DNA of 64,000 nt. It comes from Maledivibacter sp. (GTDB lineage: Bacteria; Bacillota; Clostridia; Peptostreptococcales; Caminicellaceae). Made by a program: the position numbers and the translations under genes. The stretch spans positions 124,001 through 188,000 of the forward strand of contig JAOASB010000029.1 in assembly GCA_025210375.1 (NCBI GenBank), written 5' to 3'. Positions 45,657 through 53,555 of this stretch are shown here, piece after piece; position 1 is the stretch's first letter, and the number at the start of each line of letters is the position of its first letter. Under the pieces are notes generated by a model. That model saw nothing but the letters and a program-made list of their open reading frames with translations. It was not told the origin of the DNA and did no database searches.

Positions 45657-47372
45657 TTACCCCTGCTCTTTTTTTCTTTTAGCTATCTTATTCTCATACA
45701 TCATCTTATCAGCATTATTAATTGCTTCTAATATATGCTTGCTACCATTATACTCATCATATCCAATACTGAGTGTAAGCCTATGATTGAGTATGTCATT
45801 ATTATCGTTCCACTCATTGAGATTCTTCTCTACTCTTTTTATATATTTTTCAGCATTTATTTTCCTACTGTCACATAAAGCCACTAAGAATTCATCTCCA
45901 CCATATCTTACAGCCAAGTCGCTTTCTATAGTTGAGTTCTTTAAAAACTTAGCGACAACCTTCAATACCATATCCCCAATATTGTGTCCATAATTATCAT
46001 TAACATATTTAAACTTATCTATATCAATAATTAAAATCATCATGTTTTTATGATTGTTTTTAACATCGTCGGCAATGCTTTGAATGTATTGATTAAAATA
46101 GTGCCTGTTATATAATCCCGTTAAAGAATCCTTTGTAGCCATTTCTTCCATTTCCCTATGGGCAAGCTGAAGTTCCTTAGTTCTTTCACCAACTATCTCT
46201 TCCATATTTTTATACATGTATTTTAATTCATATGACATTTTCTTTATTTCATATCCTAAAAGCTCCAGCTCGTCGTTTGTATTTATATCTAAATTTACAT
46301 CAAAATCGCCTTTTCCAATGCCCTCAACAGCTTTTACTATTTTAATCATTGGTTTAGTAATATAAGATGAAATCATTATAACACTAATTATTAACACTAA
46401 GATAGTAATAATTCCCTCTATTATAAAAAGATTTCTGAAACCTATCAAGGGTCTTAGATGGTTGCTTTTTTTAATCTCCATAAATATAAATATTTTTTTG
46501 TTCCCAACGCATTTCAATCTTACTGGATACCATACTAATATGTTTTCTTTAGTAGTCCTTATACTTAATTTTTTCGATGAAATGATGTCCTTGGACATTT
46601 TAGTATAGTCTTTGCTAAGACTCTCTCCAGTATTTAAATCCCTTTTGCTCCCCCATTCTTTTTTCTCGTCGGGATGAAATAGATAGTACCCATTGGAATC
46701 TAAAATTATTGTATTATTATATCCATTGTCCAACTTAATTCTTTCAATATCATTAAATAAATACTCAATATTTAAATTTAAAATCAAAAAGCCTCTTAAA
46801 TTATCATTTGTATATACCGGTGTAACATATCTGATTGTAGGCTTTACTGGAATTTCTATTTCTCCTTTTTCCCTGTTAAGATCAATATCGGAAATATATA
46901 TTTCCCCTTTTTTTAACTTTAATGCTTCTTGATAGTAATATCGATCTCCCTTGTATTGAAGTTCTTCGTCGGGCACTATATTTACCTTCCCTTTATTGTT
47001 GTTAATTCTTATTATTTCATATCCACCTTTATTAACAAACCTAATTTGATCATATTGAATATTGTTTTTTGAAAAATGATAGTAAATATTTTCAAGTTCA
47101 TTTTTATATTCACCACTTATATCCTCAGTAGAATATGCCGATTTCTCTTCAGTCATTTCTTCCAAAAATAAAATATCCCTTTTAGTAATGCAAAAAAACT
47201 TTACAACCATTTGTTTTATATTATTTAAAAAAAAATTGATTTTTTCTTCTTCGTTTTCAATAATATACTTTTTTGTACTAGAATATCCCGAATATCCAAC
47301 AAAGACTACTGGTATCATTGATATTAGCAGTATAAATATTAAAATCCTTGTTCTCAAACTATATTTAAACAT
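45657..47372 (-). CDS. membrane diguanylate cyclase (Cache-HAMP-GGDEF)
   Basis: 571 residues from the ATG at 47372, behind TAGGAGGGAG; a frame running 21 codons further is unsupported. A helix at about 8-28 is followed by an extracellular Cache-type sensor of about 260 residues (IRFVNKGGYEIIRINN, FLILNLNIEYLF). Then come a second helix, a HAMP domain and a GGDEF domain with DSLTGLYNRHYF and the intact active site YGGDEF (about residue 490). It should make cyclic di-GMP in response to an external ligand. No EAL domain is attached. Confidence 0.93.
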   Translation of the reverse strand: MFKYSLRTRILIFILLISMIPVVFVGYSGYSSTKKYIIENEEEKINFFLNNIKQMVVKFFCITKRDILFLEEMTEEKSAYSTEDISGEYKNELENIYYHFSKNNIQYDQIRFVNKGGYEIIRINNNKGKVNIVPDEELQYKGDRYYYQEALKLKKGEIYISDIDLNREKGEIEIPVKPTIRYVTPVYTNDNLRGFLILNLNIEYLFNDIERIKLDNGYNNTIILDSNGYYLFHPDEKKEWGSKRDLNTGESLSKDYTKMSKDIISSKKLSIRTTKENILVWYPVRLKCVGNKKIFIFMEIKKSNHLRPLIGFRNLFIIEGIITILVLIISVIMISSYITKPMIKIVKAVEGIGKGDFDVNLDINTNDELELLGYEIKKMSYELKYMYKNMEEIVGERTKELQLAHREMEEMATKDSLTGLYNRHYFNQYIQSIADDVKNNHKNMMILIIDIDKFKYVNDNYGHNIGDMVLKVVAKFLKNSTIESDLAVRYGGDEFLVALCDSRKINAEKYIKRVEKNLNEWNDNNDILNHRLTLSIGYDEYNGSKHILEAINNADKMMYENKIAKRKKEQG

Positions 47373-47496
47373 AATACTCCCTCCTATCAAAAGAATTCTT
47401 GGAAATTCTAGCTTCAAATTGATAACATCAATCATTATATACTATAATAATACACATTTCTATTTATTTTTACAAACTTCTTTATTGCAGAAACTT

Positions 47497-47533
47497 AAAG
47501 GACCTACCTTCGTTCAAAGATAAGTCCTTTTTA
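47497..47533 (-). terminator. hairpin between the histidine kinase and GGDEF genes
   Basis: AAAGGACCTA (47498-47507) pairs with TAAGTCCTTT (47521-47530) allowing one mismatch. It probably ends the two-component operon transcript. Confidence 0.55.
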
Positions 47534-47550
47534 GTAAATATAAAGGGTTA

Positions 47551-47593
47551 AGCCACATAAAAAAACGAACTAGTCAAATTGGTAATTAAAGGG
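47551..47593 (-). repeat. dispersed GACTAGTT motif, copy 1
   Basis: On the minus strand it reads TTAATTACC...TTGACTAGTTCGTTTTTTTATGTGGCTTA. It resembles elements at 51613, 54820 and 63461. It lies between the histidine kinase stop and the terminator hairpin. Confidence 0.5.
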
Positions 47594-47628
47594 TTATATA
47601 GTATGATGTGTTTATTTTTCAAATATAC

Positions 47629-49407
47629 CTAAAGGGGAATTCTCACTATGAACTCCGATCCTTTACCTTCCTCACTTTTAACTTTTATTTCCCCACTAAA
47701 GGAGATAACTATATGCTTTACTATGGCAAGTCCAAGACCGGTTCCACCCACTTTTCTCGACCTAGCTTTATCCACTCTATAAAATCTTTCAAATAATCTT
47801 GGTATATCTTTTTTTGGAATACCCATTCCCGTATCTTTTACTTTTAAAAAGATATTATTTTTTCTTTTATAAACTAATACTTTTACTTCTCCATCCTCAG
47901 TAGTATATTTTATTGCATTGTCTACTAGATTAAGTACCAATTGCTTAAACCAATCCTTACTTCCATAAAGAAAAGGTAGGTTTTCTTCAATTTCGTAGGA
48001 GTATCTTATATTTTTTTGTTTTGCAAGTTCTTGTGCCATATGACTTACTTCATATATCACATCGTTAATTGATATATCCACCTTTTTTGCAAAACCTATT
48101 CCATTACTTTCAATATCTGAAAGTGTAAGCAAATCGTCGATAAGTCTCGTTAATCTTTCCGTCTCTATTTCAATTATATTTAAAAATCTATCCCTTACCT
48201 TTTCATTATTGATAGCTCCACTTTTCAAAGTTTCAATAAATCCCATTATTGATGTTAATGGTGTTTTCAATTCATGGGAAACATTTGCTACAAAATCTGT
48301 TCTCATTTTTTCGAGTTTTCTAACCTCGGTAACATCCAATATCAATATTAAGGTTCCAATAATCCTATTAGGGTCATCATTAAGCTTTATAAATTCTGTA
48401 TAAATCTTTAATGTCTTTCTTGTCGGCTTTTCTAATCTAAATTCAACCTTACTAGATGTGTTTTTATCTAAAATCTCTTCTAATCCATCTTTTAATTTCT
48501 TATTTTCTATCTCAACTAGAATATGTTTACCTAATACATCTTCTACACCAATATTAAAAAATTTCTTTGCCGGGGAGTTTATCAAGATAATATTCTTATG
48601 ATTATCTACTGCAATTAACCCTTCCTTCATACTTCCTATTATAGATTGTAGTTTAGTATTTTTATCTTGAAGCTCGGATATATTTGTGTTGATAGTTTGG
48701 CTCATGAAATTAAAAGTATCAGCCAAAATTTTGATTTCATCTGTACTTTCAACATTTACTTTACTGTCAAAATCTCCATTAGCCATTTTCCTAGCCGTAT
48801 TTGTAATTTCTTTTATTGGTTCAGTTATATGGTTTAAATATCTGTAGCCTAAGGGTATTGCAATGACTAATCCAATAATGACTGAAATTATTATATTTCT
48901 TATCAATCCAAAATTAATCTTGTTAATTTCGTTAAGGGGGTATGCAAGCCTTGTGACTCCATATACTATACCTCCCTTTTTCATAGGAACAGCTACATAT
49001 AAATAATCCAATTTTACAGTTGTACTAAATCTTTCACTTTTTCCTATTCTGCCATTTAAAGCTTCTTGAACCTCTACTCTATCACTATGATTTTCTATTA
49101 TGTGTAAATTATCCTTTTCGACCTCAGAATCTCCAATAACATCGCCATATCTATTAATAAAAGTAACACGGGCATTGATTTCATCGGATATCTTATAGGA
49201 CAAATTTAAAAAATCAATTTCCGAAAAAACTTTTTCATCTAATTTATCTTCCACTAAACTATTTATAAGATTCCCATTTGTTATTAGCATTTTTTCAACA
49301 TTCTCTAGATAACTAATTCTTATAAAGCTCAGAGAAAGAAGCCCAGTAAGTATGGTTCCTATTAATATCAATATCGCATAGGTTATAAATATTTTCTTTT
49401 TCATCAA
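47629..49407 (-). CDS. PhoR-like sensor histidine kinase
   Basis: 592 residues. Helix at about 5-30, an extracellular Cache-like domain (to about 165), a second helix and HAMP (about 170-240), then a PAS domain (about 250-350). HisKA follows with VSHELKTPLTSIMGF (about residue 372), and an HATPase domain with N-box LVLNLVDNAIKYT, DTGMGI and GGTGLGLAIVKH. The layout is that of PhoR/WalK-type kinases. It is encoded five bases after its response regulator. No phosphate-uptake genes are nearby, so the signal is not certain. Confidence 0.93.
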   Translation of the reverse strand: MMKKKIFITYAILILIGTILTGLLSLSFIRISYLENVEKMLITNGNLINSLVEDKLDEKVFSEIDFLNLSYKISDEINARVTFINRYGDVIGDSEVEKDNLHIIENHSDRVEVQEALNGRIGKSERFSTTVKLDYLYVAVPMKKGGIVYGVTRLAYPLNEINKINFGLIRNIIISVIIGLVIAIPLGYRYLNHITEPIKEITNTARKMANGDFDSKVNVESTDEIKILADTFNFMSQTINTNISELQDKNTKLQSIIGSMKEGLIAVDNHKNIILINSPAKKFFNIGVEDVLGKHILVEIENKKLKDGLEEILDKNTSSKVEFRLEKPTRKTLKIYTEFIKLNDDPNRIIGTLILILDVTEVRKLEKMRTDFVANVSHELKTPLTSIMGFIETLKSGAINNEKVRDRFLNIIEIETERLTRLIDDLLTLSDIESNGIGFAKKVDISINDVIYEVSHMAQELAKQKNIRYSYEIEENLPFLYGSKDWFKQLVLNLVDNAIKYTTEDGEVKVLVYKRKNNIFLKVKDTGMGIPKKDIPRLFERFYRVDKARSRKVGGTGLGLAIVKHIVISFSGEIKVKSEEGKGSEFIVRIPL

Positions 49408-49412
49408 ATCAC

Positions 49413-50096
49413 CTATTTCATCTTATATCCTACACCTCTTACGGTTTCTATAAACATTCCATCATTATCATCAATCTTTTTTCTTAGATGCCTAATATGA
49501 ACATCAACGGTTCTAGTATCTCCAAAATACTCATATCCCCATATTTTATCTAAAATAACATCTCTGGATAAAACCTTACCTTTGTTTTTAGCAAGCATTT
49601 TTAACAACTCAAATTCTTTTAAGGTTAATTCTAAAATAGTATTATCCTTCTTGATTTCATGTTTTTCAATATCAATTGTAATATTTTTTACTTTTATCAA
49701 ATTTCCATCATCAACATTTTTATCTTGTATTCTTCTGAGTACAGCCTTTATTCTAGCTAATAGCTCTCTTATGCTAAAGGGTTTTGTCATATAATCATCT
49801 GCCCCAATATCTAATCCCTTGATTTTATCATTTTCTTCACCCTTAGCCGTAAGCATAATTATAGGTATATTTCTATAATCTGAATTTCTTATTCTTCTAC
49901 AAACTTCAATACCGTCTATTCCCGGTAACATTAAATCAAGTATTATAAGATCAATATCACCATTTTGGGCAAATTTTACAGCATCTTCGCCATTATCACA
50001 AGTTGCTACATCAAAATTATTACTTTCAAGATTAAATTGTATTAATTCTAAAATATGATGTTCATCATCAACAACTAATATTTTTCTTTTACCCAT
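49413..50096 (-). CDS. PhoB/OmpR-family response regulator
   Basis: 227 residues from the ATG at 50096 (AAGGAG seven bases before; a GTG two codons earlier overlaps that site). The receiver domain has VVDDE, the phospho-acceptor in LIILDLMLPGIDG and Thr/Lys in TAKG and TKPF. The C-terminal winged helix contains LTLKEFELLKMLAKN and VDVHIRHLRKKID. It pairs with the kinase downstream. A 100-bp MITE sits just upstream and must lie in or next to its promoter. Confidence 0.95.
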   Translation of the reverse strand: MGKRKILVVDDEHHILELIQFNLESNNFDVATCDNGEDAVKFAQNGDIDLIILDLMLPGIDGIEVCRRIRNSDYRNIPIIMLTAKGEENDKIKGLDIGADDYMTKPFSIRELLARIKAVLRRIQDKNVDDGNLIKVKNITIDIEKHEIKKDNTILELTLKEFELLKMLAKNKGKVLSRDVILDKIWGYEYFGDTRTVDVHIRHLRKKIDDNDGMFIETVRGVGYKMK

Positions 50097-50123
50097 AGCC
50101 ACTCTCCTTTTTTATATATACTA

Positions 50124-50223
50124 TAGAGAGTTCCAAGTAAATCTTCATTTATACATAGCAAAATATCCAATGTTACTTGGGATTTTTGATGTTTATAAAT
50201 TAAAGTTTTGACTGGAATCTCTA
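50124..50223 (+). mobile_element. MITE family 2 (100 bp), copy 3
   Basis: Exactly 100 bp from TAGAGAGTTCCAAGT to GACTGGAATCTCTA, with near-perfect terminal inverted repeats, and TA on the left flank. It lies 28 bases before the response-regulator start and is followed at once by a family 1 MITE. Confidence 0.8.
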
Positions 50224-50241
50224 ATGTGTTATTTATAAACT

Positions 50242-50400
50242 GAGGAAATTGAATAACTCTTAATTGGCACAATTGCATATGCGAATACTATCCTTGATTT
50301 AATGGCTTAAGATATAAGCATATTTGATGGTATAGCTTTAAGAATTTTAAAACTACATGTAGTAGATGGTTTTTATAAAAAGTAATTATGCCATTTGCTC
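50242..50400 (-). mobile_element. MITE family 1, copy E (full length)
   Basis: 159 bp in reverse orientation, from GAGGAAATTGAATAAC to GTAATTATGCCATTTGCTC. Terminal repeats carry a few changes and no target duplication is visible, so it is an older copy. Confidence 0.85.
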
Positions 50401-50409
50401 CATTAACAT

Positions 50410-50450
50410 AAAAACGCCCTTAATCATCATAAATGATTTTACAGGCGCCT
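50410..50450 (-). terminator. terminator of the receiver-GGDEF gene
   Basis: On the minus strand GGCGCCTGTAAAATCAT is followed by ATGATTAAGGGCGTTTTTA. The stem pairs GGCGCC/GGGCG-type ends and AATCAT/ATGATT, with a T-run after it. Confidence 0.65.
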
Positions 50451-50486
50451 TAGGCTCGGCTCATAAAGACAACTGGGATCTCTATA

Positions 50487-51389
50487 TCAATTACGGTGTC
50501 TTTTCTTTTTTTCTTGGTACATAAGTTTGTCTGCTTCATCTAAAATATCCTCTATTTCACTTATATTACCTGACTCGTAGAGTACAGAACCTATACTCAT
50601 TGATAGTCTATAGGGTCTTTGTTTTATATTATTGTAATACTTAATCTTTCTTTGTAGTCTTTCAATAATAGCTTCCCTATCTTCCTTTCTAACATCTATA
50701 GCTAGGACCACAAATTCATCACCACCAAATCTTGCTAGTATATCAGTTTCTCTAAAAACCTCTTTTAGTATTGAAGCTACATCCTTTAGCACCTTATCTC
50801 CAACGAGATGTCCAAAGTTGTCATTGATAGATTTAAAATCATCCAGATCACAAAATAAAAACATTAAGTTTCTTTTCTTTCTTTTGGCAAGCTGTATGTG
50901 ATGGTTTGCAAGGTTTAAAAACCCTCTTCTATTATATAAAGAAGTAAGTTGGTCTATGAGTGCCATACTTCTAAGAGCAGCAAGCATCTTATGTCTTTCT
51001 ATTGAGTAATATATTGACCGTAATAACAAATTACCATCAAATTGACCCTTAACTAAATAGTCTTGCGCTCCTTCTTTAACTGCTTTTATAGCCAAAAATT
51101 GATCATTTAGACTTGTCAATACTATAATAGGTGTTTCAGCTGTTTCAGCATATATCTTTTTTAAAGTGTCTAGTCCGTGGCTGTCGGGAAGCGTTAAATC
51201 TAGTAGTATTATATCAAAATAGTTCTCCTCAAGCTCATGCTTAGAATCACTAAAATTTTTCGCTCTAATAATTTCAAAAGTAGTTTTTTTGAAATTTCTA
51301 TTTATTTCTTGATTAAGCATATCTTTAATTATAAGGACATCAAAATTACTATCTTCTACTAAAAGAACTCTTATAGTTCCTAATTCCAT
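50487..51389 (-). CDS. response regulator with GGDEF output (diguanylate cyclase)
   Basis: 300 residues. Receiver domain at about 6-125, with phospho-acceptor in IILLDLTLPDSHG (about 58-70) and VLTSLND and LVKG at the Thr/Lys positions. GGDEF domain at about 140-298, with DQLTSLYNRRGFL and active site RFGGDEFVVLA. It turns a phosphorylation signal into cyclic di-GMP. No cognate kinase is adjacent; the PhoPR-like pair is close but has its own regulator. It resembles PleD/Rrp1-type regulators. Confidence 0.94.
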   Translation of the reverse strand: MELGTIRVLLVEDSNFDVLIIKDMLNQEINRNFKKTTFEIIRAKNFSDSKHELEENYFDIILLDLTLPDSHGLDTLKKIYAETAETPIIVLTSLNDQFLAIKAVKEGAQDYLVKGQFDGNLLLRSIYYSIERHKMLAALRSMALIDQLTSLYNRRGFLNLANHHIQLAKRKKRNLMFLFCDLDDFKSINDNFGHLVGDKVLKDVASILKEVFRETDILARFGGDEFVVLAIDVRKEDREAIIERLQRKIKYYNNIKQRPYRLSMSIGSVLYESGNISEIEDILDEADKLMYQEKKKRHRN

Positions 51390-51612
51390 AAATACACCTC
51401 ATAAAAATCAAAATAATTCCAATATATTCAAATTGGATTATAGCATAATAATGTATCTCAATAAATATTTTACACATCTTTATAAATATTTTATACCTAT
51501 AATAATTTAATAACAAGTAGATAAGTTAGATTGCTAAGTAATTTTGATTATTTTCTAGGCATTTTGTTGTAAGCATACTTACTGTATGTAGGCTATGAAG
51601 TAACTAGGAAGA
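51390..51612. other. intergenic region without recognised feature
   Basis: AT-rich DNA upstream of the receiver-GGDEF gene. Its promoter should lie at the left end. No other structure is seen before the GACTAGTT motif at 51613. Confidence 0.3.
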
Positions 51613-51663
51613 GAATTAAAGGGACAAGTAAGATGACTAGTTTATTTTTGGAATGTGACTTAA
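51613..51663 (+). repeat. dispersed GACTAGTT motif, copy 2
   Basis: AATTAAAGGGACAAGTAAG followed by ATGACTAGTTTATTTTTGG and AATGTGACTTAA. The closest relative is the element on the minus strand at 54820-54872. Confidence 0.55.
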
Positions 51664-51843
51664 AGCATCCTAGATATTTTCAAACGTCCTATAAATTATA
51701 TAGGTTAATTTCTTTTGAATCTAAAATTTTGTTATTTGTTGCAACTTTTACATGTTATATAATAACTTTAATTTTCAAATAATATGATTGTAAGCTAACA
51801 GCTTGCACAATTAGGACTTGAGGATTTTGTATAATTTTATTTT

Positions 51844-51937
51844 GACTAAGTTGCATAATATATATACTATATCTACTAAGATTTCCAAACCATATATAAT
51901 AAATAGTTTTTATAAATGGCGATTATGCAATTTGCTC
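51844..51937 (-). mobile_element. MITE family 1, copy F (decayed, internally deleted)
   Basis: 94 bp. The right end GATTATGCAATTTGCTC is intact and the left end GACTAAGTTGCATAA is altered. The interior keeps only traces (ATCTACTA, GTTTTTATAAA). Confidence 0.65.
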
Positions 51938-52103
51938 AATTGACTAAATTTTAATATGTTTAGAGAAAAAAATGAATATACATTTGTTTTCTTAAACTTA
52001 TATATATTAAATTTTAATCAATATGTTAGCAGGTCAAGTAAAGTTAACTTCATCTTCAGTTTTGCCCCTATATTTATAATAAAAATTTATTGGAGGTTTT
52101 CTA

Positions 52104-52313
52104 ATGACTAACTATAACCAAATGAATCAATATGAAATTCAAGAGGCTAAAAAAAGAATGGGAACTATGTCCGGTTCTAACGGATCTGGAGCTGGTATGA
52201 CAAATACAACTGCAGGAGCTGGCATGACAAATACAGCAGCTGCAAATGCTCAATTAAAGAGTTCAGAAAAGATACAAGCTCAAGAAGATATGAATAAAAA
52301 TTCAATGTATTAA
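52104..52313 (+). CDS. small Ala/Asn/Gly/Met-rich protein with internal repeat
   Basis: 69 residues. The middle contains the near-repeat GAGMTNTTA / GAGMTNTAA. The rest is hydrophilic and rich in Asn, Gln, Met and Ser, without cysteine or a membrane segment. GGAGG is eight bases before the ATG. Composition and size recall gamma-type small acid-soluble spore proteins or other spore/coat proteins, but sequence identity to them is not evident. Function unknown. Confidence 0.7.
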   Translation: MTNYNQMNQYEIQEAKKRMGTMSGSNGSGAGMTNTTAGAGMTNTAAANAQLKSSEKIQAQEDMNKNSMY

Positions 52314-52324
52314 TAACTAAAATT

Positions 52325-52344
52325 GGCTAGGTTTTCACCTAGCC
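52325..52344 (+). terminator. terminator of the small protein gene; first copy of a duplicated hairpin
   Basis: GGCTAGG and CCTAGCC form a stem around TTTTCA. The identical 20 bases recur at 52498-52517, so the hairpin flanks the 122-bp repeat on both sides. Confidence 0.65.
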
Positions 52345-52346
52345 TT

Positions 52347-52469
52347 AGGCTATCTAAAAACCCGAATTTCTTCGTTGTTGCTGAAACCAAGAACCCTTAC
52401 GTATGTCTATATACGCTGCGGCCTCTCGGTTTCAGCACGCCTCGAACTTCAAATTTTTAGGTAGCCTTA
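52347..52469 (+). repeat. palindrome-centred repeat, copy 2
   Basis: About 123 bp, with ends AGGCTATCTAAAAA and TTTTTAGGTAGCCTTA. CAGCACGCCTCGAACTT and TCTATATACGCTGCG are shared with the copy at 33398. The central stem is partly decayed, keeping only parts of the arms. Confidence 0.75.
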
Positions 52470-52497
52470 CATCTTATAGACTTTGTCTACAATCTGT

Positions 52498-52517
52498 GGC
52501 TAGGTTTTCACCTAGCC
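52498..52517 (-). terminator. second copy of the GGCTAGG hairpin, at the end of the MotB-like gene
   Basis: Identical to 52325-52344. Placed 17 bases after the stop of the OmpA/MotB-like gene on the minus strand, it can serve as that gene's terminator. Confidence 0.55.
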
Positions 52518-52533
52518 CTTTAATTAGTTTTTG

Positions 52534-53478
52534 TTAATTTTGGTTGAAGACATCTAATGATTCTTGTAGATAATCATCTATTACTTTTTGAACATTTGAA
52601 TCCTTGAGGGTAATAGAAATTTCTATCCTTCTATTTTTTGCCCTTGCTGATTCTGAATCTCCACTTGCAATTGGTCTAAATTCAGAATATGCGCTTGCGG
52701 CAAAATATTTTCCATATTTATTTTCTAAATCCTTGTTAGAACTCATCAAATAACTTACTACTGCCGTTGCCCTTTTAGCTGATAAGTCCCTGTTATTTTC
52801 TGAGGAACCAATGTGGTCCGTATGCCCTTGAATATTTATAGCATCAATATTCGACCTGATACTATTATCATCTAAAACCCTCTCAAAGGCATCAGCAAGC
52901 TGATCTAGCAATTCTTGACCTTGTGTCTTTAATTTGTAAGAACCAAAGTCAAAAACTAAAGCCTCATTAATTATAATATTACCATTGTCACTTATTAAAA
53001 CAAGCTCCTCACCAGCATCATTGGTTTTTCCTAATTCCTTTTCAACTGAACCCTTTACCTTTTTTAGTACATCCAGTCTCAGTACAGCAATACCTTGAAG
53101 CTTTGTTCTAAGCTCTCCTAATTCCCTATTACTTTCAGCAATAATCTCTCTTTGCTCGTCAATTTGTTCTTCTGATAGCTTAAGAGCTATTTCTCCACGT
53201 TCAACTTCAGCCCTAGCTTCGTCTATTTTATCCTTTAGTAGTCTTAATTTTTTTTCCGCTCTACTTATTTCAGCATTAGATTCTTCTAATCTTTTTTCCG
53301 TATCTATAATTTGTTTCTTTGCAAATTCTAAATTTTTTCCTGTAATCATATTTTGAACATATGCCAATAGCATTAAGAAAAATAATATCAATGCTATAGT
53401 AGAAATCATGTCAGTAAACGATGGCCAAAAATTTTCTTCTTCTTGGTTTTTTTTATAATTTCTTCTACGAAGCTTCAT
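52534..53478 (-). CDS. OmpA/MotB-family protein, partner of a MotA/TolQ-like channel
   Basis: 314 residues. A short cytoplasmic N-terminus and the single helix NFWPSFTDMISTIALILFFLMLLAYV (about residues 17-42) carry the Asp typical of MotB/ZorB-like stator plugs. A long coiled coil (about 50-140) follows, then an OmpA-like peptidoglycan-binding domain with INIQGHTDHIGSSENNRDLSAKRATAVVSYL (about 215-245). Together with the upstream gene it should form an ion-driven stator-like complex. No flagellar genes are present here, so it is not an ordinary motility operon. Confidence 0.88.
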   Translation of the reverse strand: MKLRRRNYKKNQEEENFWPSFTDMISTIALILFFLMLLAYVQNMITGKNLEFAKKQIIDTEKRLEESNAEISRAEKKLRLLKDKIDEARAEVERGEIALKLSEEQIDEQREIIAESNRELGELRTKLQGIAVLRLDVLKKVKGSVEKELGKTNDAGEELVLISDNGNIIINEALVFDFGSYKLKTQGQELLDQLADAFERVLDDNSIRSNIDAINIQGHTDHIGSSENNRDLSAKRATAVVSYLMSSNKDLENKYGKYFAASAYSEFRPIASGDSESARAKNRRIEISITLKDSNVQKVIDDYLQESLDVFNQN

Positions 53479-53555
53479 AATCTTCCTCCCTTCACCTTGA
53501 CTTTATCCATATAGTATAATCTAAATTTGCCTTTTGATTTCAAAATGAAAAGAGG

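Noticed and set aside
47629-50096. Naming the two-component pair PhoR/PhoP as phosphate regulators
   Set aside because: Domain layout fits, but no phosphate transport or alkaline phosphatase gene is adjacent and no Pho boxes were recognised, so the signal is left open.
50075-50278. 67-codon minus-strand frame upstream of the response regulator
   Set aside because: It is made of the two MITE copies there and overlaps the regulator start; no ribosome site.
9118-51937. CRISPR-like array from the recurring ~160-bp repeats
   Set aside because: Copies are kilobases apart, in both orientations, with terminal inverted repeats and target duplications; there are no spacers and no cas genes.
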